Virus record (IMG/VR): IMGVR_UViG_3300046455_000155
Coordinates: 1-40,051 of that record
Strand: one strand, 5' to 3'
DNA from: a virus
Length of the DNA: 40,051 bases
The translations under genes were made by a program, and so were the position numbers. How positions within the stretch are numbered: position 1 is the stretch's first letter; each line of letters opens with the position of its first letter. Positions 19,923 to 28,195 of the stretch are shown piece after piece. The notes beneath the pieces were generated by a model, which had not been told where the DNA came from, ran no database searches, and worked only from the letters and a program-made list of their open reading frames with translations.

Positions 19923-21677
19923 CTAGTAGGTGTTGTCGGAGACGGTCGCGGCGGAACCTGCGGCGATGCTCACGAGGGCGGCATCGGATACCCAGCCGGT
20001 AGCGAAGATGTCCTTGACCTTGCCCTTCGTGCTGGTGGTGTAGATGTCGACGGCGGCCGTGTATCCGTTGGTGTCCTTGGGGATCCGCAGGTTGCGGATG
20101 CTGAACTCTGTCCCGCCGGAGATGGAGAAGTGCTTTTGCCGGATCGCGTCGGCGCGCCCGTTGAGGATGGACCCGCCACTGACATCGATCCCTACGCAGG
20201 CGTTGTAGAAGTAGTAGCCGCCGCCGTGGCCATCGACGTCCACGTCCCGGATCTTGATGTCCGTGCATGTGCTGAAACGGGCAATGTAGGCGCCGAGGTT
20301 GATGAGCTGCCCGCCGCGGATGTTGAGCTTGTTCACCCGGAAGGCGTACAGCAGGCACCTGGCGACATTCAGGTAGTTGTCGACCATGGACAGCCCGACC
20401 GCGTCCTGGATGTACGCGAGGTCGGCGCCCTTATCCCCGGACGTGCCGGGCGTGCTGAACGAGTCCTTGAGAGTGTTCGTGTTGATCCGGATGTTGCGGG
20501 CGTTCTGCGTCTGGGTGCCGCGCAGGTTGATGACCTGCTCGTCCGCGTCGGCAGTGAAGCCCTCGAAAATGTTGTCTTCGATGAGGATGTTCATGATGGG
20601 CATGGGCGTCATGGAGACCGACGCGGCGCCGGCCACCGCGACGTTGGCCATCGATGTGCCGGTGCTGATCGGGTAGGCGCCGATGACGCGGGCGGCCCGG
20701 TTCGACGTGTTCTTGAACTTGTTCCCGCGGATCTCGATGTTGCGGGCGCAGAAGAAGTGAATCCATCCACGGGTCAGGACCGCGAAACCGTCCGTGATGG
20801 TCGACGTATCCGCGCCGCCCTCGACATAGTTGTTCAGGAACTTGATGTTGTCGAACCATGAACCGTCGACGCGGGAGTGTGAGCCGATCGGGTTCGGCGC
20901 CGGGTACGGGGTGACGCCGACCGTCTGGGGCAGGAACTTGGAGTTTTGCACCGTGACGTTGATCGTGGGAAGCCCGTCGAAGCTGGCCGGCGCGTCGTAG
21001 CCGCCGCCGTCAGCCATGGAGTAGTCGATCTGGATCGCTTCGACGTATTCGCGGTTAGTGGCCGGGTTGAAGCCGGAGAAGCTGCAGTCGTCCACGAGGA
21101 TGCCGTTGCAGCCCATCAAGTCGATCGCGTGGCCGCTGATGGCAGTCTCAGTCCAGTTGCATTTGCGGAACGTGATGTCCTGGGCGTGGTGGAGTGTCAC
21201 ACTGATCCCGTTGCCGGATCCGGGCCCGACGAACCGGCCGCGGAACGACAGGCCCTCGAAGGTGACGTTGCGCGCCGAGGAGCCGTAACCCTTCGGTCCG
21301 CCGGAGATCGCATGGAACGTGATGTAGGTTGAGCCGCTGAGCCCGTATTTCCGGATCGTCGCACCGTAGCCGATGATGTGGACGTTCGAGCGGAGGATCA
21401 CGTACCCGAACAGGTGGTACGCGCCCGGCGGGATAAGCAGTGTCCCGCCCTTGCCACCGTTCCAGGCCGCGTCCATCGCAGCCTGGAAAGCGGCGGTGTT
21501 GTCCGTGCCGCCCGCGTCAGTCGCGTCCGCAACAGCAAGGTAGTCAAGGACGTTGACCATGAGGTCGCCCTTGCCGACCTTCCCGGCCGAGCTGGAGCCC
21601 GGTGGAAGGTTGACGTCCTTGACCTTGATCGACGGCGGCAGTGTGAGGTCATCGCCCACTGAGATAATGCGGTCCAT
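19923..21677 (-). CDS. Tailspike, pectate-lyase-like beta-helix
   Basis: A 584-aa protein. The N-terminal anchor (about 1-40, ISVGDDLTLPPSIKV) is followed by VNVLDYLAVADATDAGGTD, then TLLIPPGAYHLFG, the start of a Pectate_lyase_3 right-handed beta-helix. Regular repeats such as NVTFEGLSF, NIEIRGNKF and NILIEDNIFEG follow. These spikes bind and usually cleave host surface polysaccharide. The catalytic residues cannot be picked by eye. It is encoded after the lysis genes with the other host-contact genes. Confidence 0.9.
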   Translation of the reverse strand: MDRIISVGDDLTLPPSIKVKDVNLPPGSSSAGKVGKGDLMVNVLDYLAVADATDAGGTDNTAAFQAAMDAAWNGGKGGTLLIPPGAYHLFGYVILRSNVHIIGYGATIRKYGLSGSTYITFHAISGGPKGYGSSARNVTFEGLSFRGRFVGPGSGNGISVTLHHAQDITFRKCNWTETAISGHAIDLMGCNGILVDDCSFSGFNPATNREYVEAIQIDYSMADGGGYDAPASFDGLPTINVTVQNSKFLPQTVGVTPYPAPNPIGSHSRVDGSWFDNIKFLNNYVEGGADTSTITDGFAVLTRGWIHFFCARNIEIRGNKFKNTSNRAARVIGAYPISTGTSMANVAVAGAASVSMTPMPIMNILIEDNIFEGFTADADEQVINLRGTQTQNARNIRINTNTLKDSFSTPGTSGDKGADLAYIQDAVGLSMVDNYLNVARCLLYAFRVNKLNIRGGQLINLGAYIARFSTCTDIKIRDVDVDGHGGGYYFYNACVGIDVSGGSILNGRADAIRQKHFSISGGTEFSIRNLRIPKDTNGYTAAVDIYTTSTKGKVKDIFATGWVSDAALVSIAAGSAATVSDNTY

Positions 21678-21679
21678 GC

Positions 21680-22162
21680 TCAGACTCCTGTCAGGTAAAA
21701 GCCGGGGTTTGCGGGATCCTCGACTAGCTGCCCGCCGGAGGTGATGAAGTACAGGCCGGGGTTGGACTGGTCAGGCAGGATCGAAATGCCCGACGATGCC
21801 GCGGCGTCCGTGGCGGCCTTGGTGGCTGCAGCGGCGGCCGTTGCCGCGTCCTGCGCCGATGAGGTAGCGGACACCTGCGCCGCCAGGGCGACGGACTTCA
21901 TGCCCTCGTAGGACGTGAAGAATCCCGTGAACCCGCCGCCGGACCATGCGACCCGGTCGAGCGTCGGGTGGGCGAATGCGGAGGCGAACCCGTTCGCGTT
22001 GACGGGGATCGGGTTGGGCAGCGGCGAACCGTCCGGGGCGGTGATCGCGATCGGCGTCATGGTCGTGTCGCCCGGGGCGAAGATCGTCACCGACGCGCCG
22101 CCGGCAACGTTCTCCGGGTTCGACGGATCCGCGGCGAAGATCTGCTCAAATGTGAAGGCCAT
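21680..22162 (-). CDS. Ala-rich tail fibre-like protein
   Basis: A 160-aa protein. The N-terminal domain (FTFEQIFAADPSNPENVAG to VAWSGGGFTGFF) resembles the small beta-domain at the start of phage fibres. An Ala-rich coiled-coil-like region follows (AATAAAAATKAATDAAAS). The end carries two related motifs: DQSNPGLYFI and DPANPGFYLTGV. It lies next to the tailspike gene and may join spike to tail. Confidence 0.8.
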   Translation of the reverse strand: MAFTFEQIFAADPSNPENVAGGASVTIFAPGDTTMTPIAITAPDGSPLPNPIPVNANGFASAFAHPTLDRVAWSGGGFTGFFTSYEGMKSVALAAQVSATSSAQDAATAAAAATKAATDAAASSGISILPDQSNPGLYFITSGGQLVEDPANPGFYLTGV

Positions 22163-22187
22163 AGTGGGGGCTCCTTTAAATGCGGAA

Positions 22188-22219
22188 GGCCCCCACTAGG
22201 AGGGCCACTGATGGGGGTC
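22188..22219 (-). terminator. Hairpin after the holin gene
   Basis: GGCCCCCA (22188-22195) pairs with TGGGGGTC (22212-22219), including one G-T pair. On the minus strand it is followed by TTCC only, so termination would be weak. It separates lysis genes from the host-contact genes. Confidence 0.4.
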
Positions 22220-22221
22220 TG

Positions 22222-22521
22222 CTACTTGCTGTCTGGAGCCAGCCAGGGCAGATAGGTCCGGGTCCACTCAATGACACCCGGGATGGCCATGACCCGCGTC
22301 AGCGTGGCCGACAGTGCCGTGATGGTGAGAGCGAGGCCTGCCAGCCAGATCCGCAGCCCCTCGGGGAACTGCTCGCCGATGTTGTCCAAGACGGACTGAA
22401 TCACCAGTGGGAGGATGACGAGCAGGCCGACGAATGCGCCGATGCCTGTCTGTACGGCGGTGCGGAGTGTGGCGCGGCCCGGGTTGGCGGCCTGCGTGGT
22501 GGTTGCCAGGTGGTCTGCCAT
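22222..22521 (-). CDS. Holin
   Basis: A 99-aa protein with two membrane segments: about 25-47 (TGIGAFVGLLVILPLVIQ) and about 57-80 (IWLAGLALTITALSATLT), polar ends, next to the endolysin. That is the layout of class II holins, which open the membrane at the set time. It overlaps the endolysin stop by one base. Assignment is by topology and position. Confidence 0.8.
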   Translation of the reverse strand: MADHLATTTQAANPGRATLRTAVQTGIGAFVGLLVILPLVIQSVLDNIGEQFPEGLRIWLAGLALTITALSATLTRVMAIPGVIEWTRTYLPWLAPDSK

Positions 22522-23321
22522 TACTTGGCCTCCCCCTTGATCGCGTCGAGGTTCGAGTCGCTGTAGGCGAAGACGTTCTCCGGCGTGGTAACTCCGGTAC
22601 GGGTGCCGCCCTTGCGCTCGATCGGCGCCTTCAGGAAGCCCTTGACCGTCTTGCCGGGGACGGCTGAAACGGGCGCGTCGAGGTATTTGGCGCGGGCGTT
22701 GATGAGGCGGGCGGCGGCGAGAATTTCGGCGCGCTCTTTGTCGGTGTAGGCCATGAAGATTTCATCCTCTTCTGTCGTTGTTCCTTGCGGGGCGATTGCT
22801 GCGGATCCGAAGTACGGTTCGGGGCTGGTGCGCCCGTAGATGAGCCCGCCGCCGGTCTTGAAACTGAGGTCCACTAGGGCCTCGACGTGAAGGTGCGGGG
22901 CCACGCCACCAGTGCCGCCGGAGAGCCCGATCTGCTGGCCCTCGCGGACCTTGTCGCCGACGTTCATGCGGGCCTCGGAAAGGTGCGCGTAAACCCCGAT
23001 CCACCCGTCATGCTGGATCACGGTGACGATGCCGGGGAAACCCTTGTAGAGGTACCAGCGCTGCCGGTATCCCCAGTTCGATTCGTCGCCTGGGAGCTTC
23101 GTGCCCCAGTCAGCCCACAGGACCGTGCCCGCGGCCATCGCATAGACCGGCGTACCCTCGGGACATTTGATGTCGCAGCCGGCGTGGCCGAACGGCTGGT
23201 AGTTGCCGTACAGCCGGACGTACCAGCCGACCGTGTCAGGGGTCCAGCTCGGAGCCACGCCAGCGGTCTTCATCGAGCCGAACGGCTGATTGATCGGGAA
23301 CTCTGCGGATACTGGTCTCAC
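22521..23321 (-). CDS. M23-type endolysin
   Basis: A 266-aa protein from GTG with AGGAGAT upstream. The M23/LytM zinc peptidase spans about 15-165: HAGCDI (His46, Asp50), VIQHDGWIGVYAHL and HLHVE (His and Glu of the active site). It cuts peptide cross-links of the cell wall. The C-terminal 75 residues (DKERAEILAAARLINARAKY) are helical and may bind the wall. No signal peptide, so it needs the holin. Confidence 0.93.
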   Translation of the reverse strand: MRPVSAEFPINQPFGSMKTAGVAPSWTPDTVGWYVRLYGNYQPFGHAGCDIKCPEGTPVYAMAAGTVLWADWGTKLPGDESNWGYRQRWYLYKGFPGIVTVIQHDGWIGVYAHLSEARMNVGDKVREGQQIGLSGGTGGVAPHLHVEALVDLSFKTGGGLIYGRTSPEPYFGSAAIAPQGTTTEEDEIFMAYTDKERAEILAAARLINARAKYLDAPVSAVPGKTVKGFLKAPIERKGGTRTGVTTPENVFAYSDSNLDAIKGEAK

Positions 23322-23330
23322 TGGGATCTC

Positions 23331-23624
23331 CTAGTCGTAAAGGCCATCGGGCCACACGGGCGGCGGAGGCGGGTTGCCGTCCTCGATGTGCCGGCGGAGC
23401 TTGTTGATGTAGTCGTCCCTGATCCGCTCGCGGCGCTTCGCTTTGGTCTGCTCAGATTCGAGACTGCCGATGCGGCTCGCGTGTCGGGTGAGCTCTTCCT
23501 GCAACTGGTCAATGAGGACGTTCTCCGGCCTGCCCTTGTTCTGAATCTTCGACGTCAGCCAGGCGCCGCCGAAGCCAATCACCGCGACGACGTAGGGGCC
23601 GACCGCCGCCCAATCGACCGTCAC
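23331..23624 (-). CDS. Single-span membrane protein of lysis cassette
   Basis: A 97-aa protein from GTG (GTGA overlap). One membrane span at 8-25 (GPYVVAVIGFGGAWLTS), a heptad-like helix (LQEELTRHASRIGSLESEQ), and a Pro-rich end PPPPPVWPDG. It could be a second holin, an antiholin or a spanin-like protein; actinophages often pair a two-span and a one-span protein beside the lysin. Confidence 0.75.
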   Translation of the reverse strand: MTVDWAAVGPYVVAVIGFGGAWLTSKIQNKGRPENVLIDQLQEELTRHASRIGSLESEQTKAKRRERIRDDYINKLRRHIEDGNPPPPPVWPDGLYD

Positions 23625-24058
23625 TGCAGGGCCTCCCGATCACGGAGCATGTCCTGCAGTGCAGTGACTTTCAGGAGGAAGCCGAAGATGAACGCCGCGG
23701 GCGCGATCCAGCCGATAGCAGACGACACGAGCGCGTAGTCGGTAAACCCGGAGCAGGCCCAGATGATGAGGTAGCCGGCGCCCCACGCGAACGCGATACC
23801 CACGAGGACGGATAGACCGTGCCGGGTGTGCCGGTTCACCATGTCAGCCACACAGAGGACCGTCACGAGGCCCCAGAGCGCCGACCAGATACCGAGGGCG
23901 GCGCCGTCCGCCGTGATGATTTCCTGCGCCCCAGACAGCGACCCAGGCCGCAGCGTGGCATAGTAGATCGACCTTGACAGGGAGTAGAGGGCGCCCATTG
24001 TCAGGATGATGTTTCGACCGACCATGACACGGCTCTCCGGTTTCGTTTTTCTCATCAC
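23621..24058 (-). CDS. Four-span membrane protein
   Basis: A 145-aa protein with about four hydrophobic segments: NIILTMGALYSLSRSIYY, GIWSALWGLVTVLCV, LVGIAFAWGAGYLIIWA and AIGWIAPAAFIFGFLLKV. The C-terminus is charged (MLRDREALQ). Starts at the first or the second ATG (residues 1, 2); residue 12 also possible. Position beside the lysis genes suggests a lysis-timing or membrane role, otherwise unknown. Confidence 0.75.
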   Translation of the reverse strand: MMRKTKPESRVMVGRNIILTMGALYSLSRSIYYATLRPGSLSGAQEIITADGAALGIWSALWGLVTVLCVADMVNRHTRHGLSVLVGIAFAWGAGYLIIWACSGFTDYALVSSAIGWIAPAAFIFGFLLKVTALQDMLRDREALQ

Positions 24059-24066
24059 CGGGCCGC

Positions 24067-25008
24067 CTAGATGTAGTAGGACAGGTTGAGGCTGAACAGC
24101 GCGCCCGTCGGCCAGGTGAACGTGTTCTGCCCGCGGATCTGCAGCACGCCCGTCTCCGTGTTAAGGAACGCCGTGCCAGGGCAGTACACGTTGCCGCTGC
24201 CGCCGAGGACCGTGACGGGGAGGTATTTCGGTTTCGCAGTGCCCCGGGCCGCCGAAGGGATGACGGCCCCGAAGCTCGCGTAATCATCCTTTGGGATGGC
24301 GCCGGCCGCCCCCGTGCGGGTTACGTTGAGGTCGACAGTTACGCGCCGCTTCGCCCCGGCCGGTTCGATGTCGATCGAGCCCGTCAGCGAGTACCCGGTC
24401 ACGGGCAGCGGGGCATATGACGACGTAACGTCGGCGGCCCATTCCGGAACATCGTTCGCGCCGAGGATCCGGACCCAGTCGACGCCGCCAATGTTGACCT
24501 GCGTGCCGACGCCGGTCAGGTACGAGCGCACGAGGTCATCCTTGGCGTACAGGCCGCCGTTGGACGTCCAGACGCGCAGATCGATGATCTGCTCGGGCGC
24601 GGAAAGCCCGGCCTTCCACTTCACGAGCGCGAGCGGCTGGTCATCCTCGACGCCGGGCCCGATCTTGCGGGAGGTTGGGATCTCCGCTACCGCGCCGCCC
24701 GGGACGGCCTCAAGTGTCGACGGGCCACCTAGCGCCGGCTGCCAGTTGCGGCGCACGACGATGAGGTCCCAGCGCGTGCCGGAGCTGATCGTCGTGCACT
24801 GCACAACCTGATCCGCGGTGGCCGTGTCCGTGACGCCGAAACCGTGCGCCTTGCCGGCCTTCACCAGCACCGCGTTAGCGATCGACGGGTGAGCGGTTAC
24901 CTTGAAGTCCTCAATGCCGTACACGCCGTAGTCGGGGACGCCGCCGCGGTTCTTGGCCCGGTCCGTTTCGGTTACCGTGCCGTCGTAAAAGACGCTCGTC
25001 AAAGCCAT
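24067..25008 (-). CDS. Minor tail / baseplate-like protein
   Basis: A 313-aa protein starting MALTSVFYDGTVTETDRAKN. WDLIVVRRNWQPALGG and EQIIDLRVWTSNGGLYA are characteristic of actinophage tail-tip proteins. The C-terminal half, beta-rich with a late VYCPGTAFLNTETG, may be a receptor-contact domain. It shares one base with the upstream tail gene. I infer a place below the tail hub. Confidence 0.82.
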   Translation of the reverse strand: MALTSVFYDGTVTETDRAKNRGGVPDYGVYGIEDFKVTAHPSIANAVLVKAGKAHGFGVTDTATADQVVQCTTISSGTRWDLIVVRRNWQPALGGPSTLEAVPGGAVAEIPTSRKIGPGVEDDQPLALVKWKAGLSAPEQIIDLRVWTSNGGLYAKDDLVRSYLTGVGTQVNIGGVDWVRILGANDVPEWAADVTSSYAPLPVTGYSLTGSIDIEPAGAKRRVTVDLNVTRTGAAGAIPKDDYASFGAVIPSAARGTAKPKYLPVTVLGGSGNVYCPGTAFLNTETGVLQIRGQNTFTWPTGALFSLNLSYYI

Positions 25009-26114
25009 CAGTAGGCCTTCCTGTCGTTATCGGAGCGCTGTAATGCGCGGAGTCTCTTGGCCAGCCGAAGATCCGGGTCGTCGGAGCGTTCGCCCACAAC
25101 GGGGGTAGCCGTGTCGCCGTCCTTATCCCAAGACAGGCGGGCCTCGCGGAGGACGTCCGTGAAGGCTTGCCCGTTGATGACGGCCGTGACGCGGTCGCCC
25201 ACGCGGAGGCCCTTGCCGCCGTAACGGAAGTGCTCCGTCTCGGACAGCTCCAACGACAGGCCGGTCAGCGGTGCGCCCTCGGCCAGTACCTCGTTGGCGC
25301 GGTCGGCGTACACGTCGCCGGACGATGAGTCGCGGGCGTCCTGCAGCGTCTCGATGATGTCGTTCCATGTGCCCTCGAGGGCGGTGTCCTTGAAGCCTTT
25401 GAAGGTGCGCGCCACGCCCTCACCCTGGCCGCCGACGACAACGCGGGTTGTCTTCGGTGCTGCCAGTGAGTACGTGCCGCCCGTTAGCGTCCCCTTCTCC
25501 GGGGATAGCGTGTGCGGGTACGTGCGCGGCGTGTAACAGTCCAGCAGCAGCCCTGCGCCGTCTTGCCGGACGGTGACGCCGATGCCAGCCTGATCGACCG
25601 CGGGGAACAGCCGGTCATAGGCGGGGTGGAATCGGAAGGTGTACTTGCCCACGGCGCCGCGGCCGAGGTCCGGCTCCACCGTGAGAGGGAAACCTAGGCG
25701 GGCCGCGTTCTCAGCCATGACCGTCTTCACGACCGTCTCAGCCGGGCCCGTGATCGCCCGATACTCAACACTCTGGGCGGTCAGCGCGCCGCCCGGGACC
25801 GGCCACGCCAGCCAGTTATTCAGGATCCGAAAGTCATCCTCGACAGTGAAGGTCAGCGTCGAAGCCGCGGTGATCTCGCCAGTCGCCAGGCGCACCGGGC
25901 CCGACATCTCGAACTCGCCGTGACGGTAGATCATCACCCGGGCGCCCGGTGCCATAAGCTCGGACGCCCGGCGGTGGTCGGACTCGATCGTGAACGTCGC
26001 CGTCGACATGACGTTGTGCCTGATGACCGGCTTCAAGTCCAGCGGCCTACCGACCCAGCCCTTGAACTGCCAGCCCGAGTAAACCAAAATCTCGTACGGA
26101 ATTTCGCTAGTCAT
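25008..26114 (-). CDS. Tail hub protein (Gp37-like, siphovirus)
   Basis: A 368-aa protein starting MTSEIPYEILVYSGWQFKGW. It has the layout of the siphovirus Gp37-like/Tal hub family: an N-terminal beta domain (ATFTIESDHRRASELMAPG, MIYRHGEFEMSGPV), a middle FHPAYDRLFPAVDQAGI and a C-terminal RVGDRVTAVINGQAF. It would form the ring beneath the distal tail protein. Its normal neighbour, the distal tail gene, is separated from it by the HNH/DUF6221 cassette. Confidence 0.85.
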   Translation of the reverse strand: MTSEIPYEILVYSGWQFKGWVGRPLDLKPVIRHNVMSTATFTIESDHRRASELMAPGARVMIYRHGEFEMSGPVRLATGEITAASTLTFTVEDDFRILNNWLAWPVPGGALTAQSVEYRAITGPAETVVKTVMAENAARLGFPLTVEPDLGRGAVGKYTFRFHPAYDRLFPAVDQAGIGVTVRQDGAGLLLDCYTPRTYPHTLSPEKGTLTGGTYSLAAPKTTRVVVGGQGEGVARTFKGFKDTALEGTWNDIIETLQDARDSSSGDVYADRANEVLAEGAPLTGLSLELSETEHFRYGGKGLRVGDRVTAVINGQAFTDVLREARLSWDKDGDTATPVVGERSDDPDLRLAKRLRALQRSDNDRKAY

Positions 26115-26136
26115 CTATGGCCTACTTTCTGACATG

Positions 26137-26175
26137 CAAAAGGGAGAGCCCGCCTAATAGGCGAACCCTCCCTTT
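26137..26175 (-). terminator. Terminator after the DUF6221-like gene
   Basis: On the minus strand AAAGGGAG, inner stem CGCC-TATTA-GGCG, CTCCCTTT, ending in TTTT. It lies 15 bases after the gene and before the hub gene, inside the tail operon, so it would cut late transcription unless read through. Confidence 0.75.
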
Positions 26176-26189
26176 CTGTGTTCGAAATT

Positions 26190-26576
26190 CTACTGAGTTA
26201 CAACTGGCCACTCTTGCTGGTAGTCAGGGTGGTCGGCGTAGACGGCAGCGATGGAACGGAGTGTCCAGCAGCCCTGCTCCGGGCCGATGTCGGTCGGTAC
26301 GTCATTGTTCAACCACTTGTGCCACGTACCGCCGCATTCGGCGCACTTCCGTTGCGACCAGTACCAATTTTCCAGATGCCTGTCCGGGTGATGTCGTGCG
26401 ATGATCGCCCGTTTCGCGGCGCACTCAGCCAAGACGCGGGACGGATTCATGAGCTGCGCGAGGTCATAGCGGCTCCCGTTGCCCTCGATCCTGCCGACGA
26501 AGGACGTCTCATAGGTCAACCTGGCCGCATACTCGTCCTCGGCGATGCGGGCTTCAAGGAACTCGGTGATGGTCAT
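26190..26576 (-). CDS. DUF6221-like protein in tail region
   Basis: A 128-aa protein starting MTITEFLEARIAEDEYAARL. The run MNPSRVLAECAAKRAIIARH and the end SIAAVYADHPDYQQEWPVV match the DUF6221 proteins of actinobacteria and their phages (recalled). CAECGG in the middle may bind metal. It overlaps the HNH stop by ATGA, so the two move as one cassette. It is not a tail part by any visible feature. Confidence 0.8.
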   Translation of the reverse strand: MTITEFLEARIAEDEYAARLTYETSFVGRIEGNGSRYDLAQLMNPSRVLAECAAKRAIIARHHPDRHLENWYWSQRKCAECGGTWHKWLNNDVPTDIGPEQGCWTLRSIAAVYADHPDYQQEWPVVTQ

Positions 26577-27124
26577 CGCGCCGCCTTTCTCGCCTTGAAC
26601 TCTCGCGAATATCTTCTTTCGCATGTGCGGCAACGATGATGCTTACCCTTGACGACACGCGTGTTTTCGGCCGTCATTTCGTGTCCGTGCCTGCAGTGCG
26701 ACTTATATTGGCTATGCCTCTGAAAGTTGCACAAATTGCATGCCGGAACAAGGTTCTCCAGGCTATTGTTTTCCGGGTTACGGTCCAGGTGATCGACTAT
26801 TATGCCGTCCCAGCGGAAGCCTTCCCATGAGATCTCGGCTCCACACCATGCGCAAGCATGCGTGCCCGGGCCGATCTTGTCATACAAGACCACGCGGTGT
26901 TCGCCGATATACCCATGGTGATTGATGAGGGGATGGTCCGGCTGATAAACAAGCCAGTACCCGGATTCGAACACGCGGTACCTTCGCTGGCGCGGGTCGC
27001 CCGTTGACCCGTGCAGCCGAAGTCGCTCTCGGTGCATAGAGCACACCGGCTCACGGTATCCCGGTCGGGCGTTCTTGGAGCAATCTTGAACGGCGCATTG
27101 CCTGATAGCATTTATAACAGCCAC
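26573..27124 (-). CDS. HNH homing-type endonuclease in tail region
   Basis: A 183-aa protein. An N-terminal Cys/His finger (CAVQDCSKNARPGY, CSMHRERLRLHG), then HNH: GEHRVVLYDKIGPGTHA, CAWCGAE, IIVDHLDRNPENNSLENL, CNLCN, and a C-terminal finger CRHGHEM with CRTCERRY. It is the layout of intergenic homing endonucleases. The start is GTG at 27124 with AAGGA too close for a normal ribosome site, so it is uncertain. Inserted between the distal tail gene and the hub gene. Confidence 0.9.
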   Translation of the reverse strand: MAVINAIRQCAVQDCSKNARPGYREPVCSMHRERLRLHGSTGDPRQRRYRVFESGYWLVYQPDHPLINHHGYIGEHRVVLYDKIGPGTHACAWCGAEISWEGFRWDGIIVDHLDRNPENNSLENLVPACNLCNFQRHSQYKSHCRHGHEMTAENTRVVKGKHHRCRTCERRYSREFKARKAAR

Positions 27125-27150
27125 TTCCTTACTAACCTAAGTGATGGTGG

Positions 27151-27184
27151 TCAGAGGCCGGGAAGTGGTGGTACACTTTTCGGC
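27151..27184 (-). repeat. Hairpin between distal tail gene and HNH gene
   Basis: GAGGCCG and CGGCCTC close a stem with an inner AAGTG/CACTT pair (minus strand, 27184 to 27151). No T-run. It marks the left edge of the inserted cassette and might reduce transcription into it. Confidence 0.45.
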
Positions 27185-27205
27185 CTCGTCTTTATCCTAC
27201 CAGAA

Positions 27206-28186
27206 TTACCACGCGCGATTGTACTTGTTCCGAACCTCGGCGATGACAGTGCCGCCGCCCGTCATCTGGATCGTCAGGGGCCGGTCCTCGCCGCGGGGGA
27301 TCGCGACGAACGCGGACGCCGGGTCAAGCTCGGCCGTCCGGTCCACGGGGGACAGAATGGCCTTGTTCGTCGCGTCCCATTGCCCGTACCAGAGCACTTG
27401 CCCATTGACGGGGTCCGTGTCCAGTTGCACCGCGTAGCCCGCCGGGATCGTGAAGGGGACGATGATGTCATTCCCGCCCACGCCGAACGAGACCGCCGTC
27501 GTCGCGCCGATGACCGTCCAAACCGGGTAAGTCGGGACGTCGCCGTCGTTCGTGAACCTGGCCGAGCCCAGTTCGCCGCCCGACGACAGGTAATAGATCG
27601 CGTCGGCAGGGTAGCCGTAGGCGATACGGTCCGCGGGCGTGATGTAGAAGTTCCGCATGTCGCCCTGCGCCCAAGACTTCGTGACCGTCTCGCCGAGCCA
27701 GTACGGTTGATCGGCCAGGAGCGTGATGCCGTAGTTCGCCCAGCCGGCTTGCACGGCGTCGTCCGCCGGTTCGCCGTCCGTGCCGGCCAGCCGCAGCCCC
27801 AGCGTCCGGCGCGTCCCGTCCGGCAGGTCCGCCGACCAGGTGCCCTCAAGGTCCGGGTCGAGGGAATGCCAGAAAGCGCGGTCCCTCGCCATGAACTCCA
27901 TCGAGCCCGCGTCTGAGTACAGGTGGATCGGCCAGAAGGCCTCGCGGTCCTTCGTGGTCGTGCCGCGGTGGCGTGAGCCAGGCACGCCCGGCGCAGAGCT
28001 GGACAGCCGCTCGAAGTTGGGCATCTGCAGGCCCCGGACGCCGGGCTTCAAAAAGAGGCCCGACGCCGGGTTCGTCAGCTCCCACTCCGACCCATCCCAG
28101 CCTGTCCACGACAGGCCAACGCCACGCCATGAAGCGACCTGGGCGGGCGGCGGGGTGTACGGCAATGCAAGAGCGAAGTTCGCCAC
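27206..28186 (-). CDS. Distal tail protein (Dit-like)
   Basis: A 326-aa protein, GTG start with GGAG upstream, directly after the tape measure. The N-terminal part (SWRGVGLSWTGWDGSEWEL, MPNFERLSSSAPGVPGSRHR) and the C-terminal beta-sandwich (FTIPAGYAVQLDTDPVNGQ, ending in NKYNRAW) are typical of actinophage distal tail proteins. It forms the ring at the end of the tail tube. Normal length. Confidence 0.87.
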   Translation of the reverse strand: MANFALALPYTPPPAQVASWRGVGLSWTGWDGSEWELTNPASGLFLKPGVRGLQMPNFERLSSSAPGVPGSRHRGTTTKDREAFWPIHLYSDAGSMEFMARDRAFWHSLDPDLEGTWSADLPDGTRRTLGLRLAGTDGEPADDAVQAGWANYGITLLADQPYWLGETVTKSWAQGDMRNFYITPADRIAYGYPADAIYYLSSGGELGSARFTNDGDVPTYPVWTVIGATTAVSFGVGGNDIIVPFTIPAGYAVQLDTDPVNGQVLWYGQWDATNKAILSPVDRTAELDPASAFVAIPRGEDRPLTIQMTGGGTVIAEVRNKYNRAW

Positions 28187-28195
28187 AGTGATCTC

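Noticed and set aside
19623-20861. 412-codon plus-strand open frame
   Set aside because: Antisense to the tailspike; composition is a low-complexity mirror (Val/Asp/Gly/Arg) with no domain.
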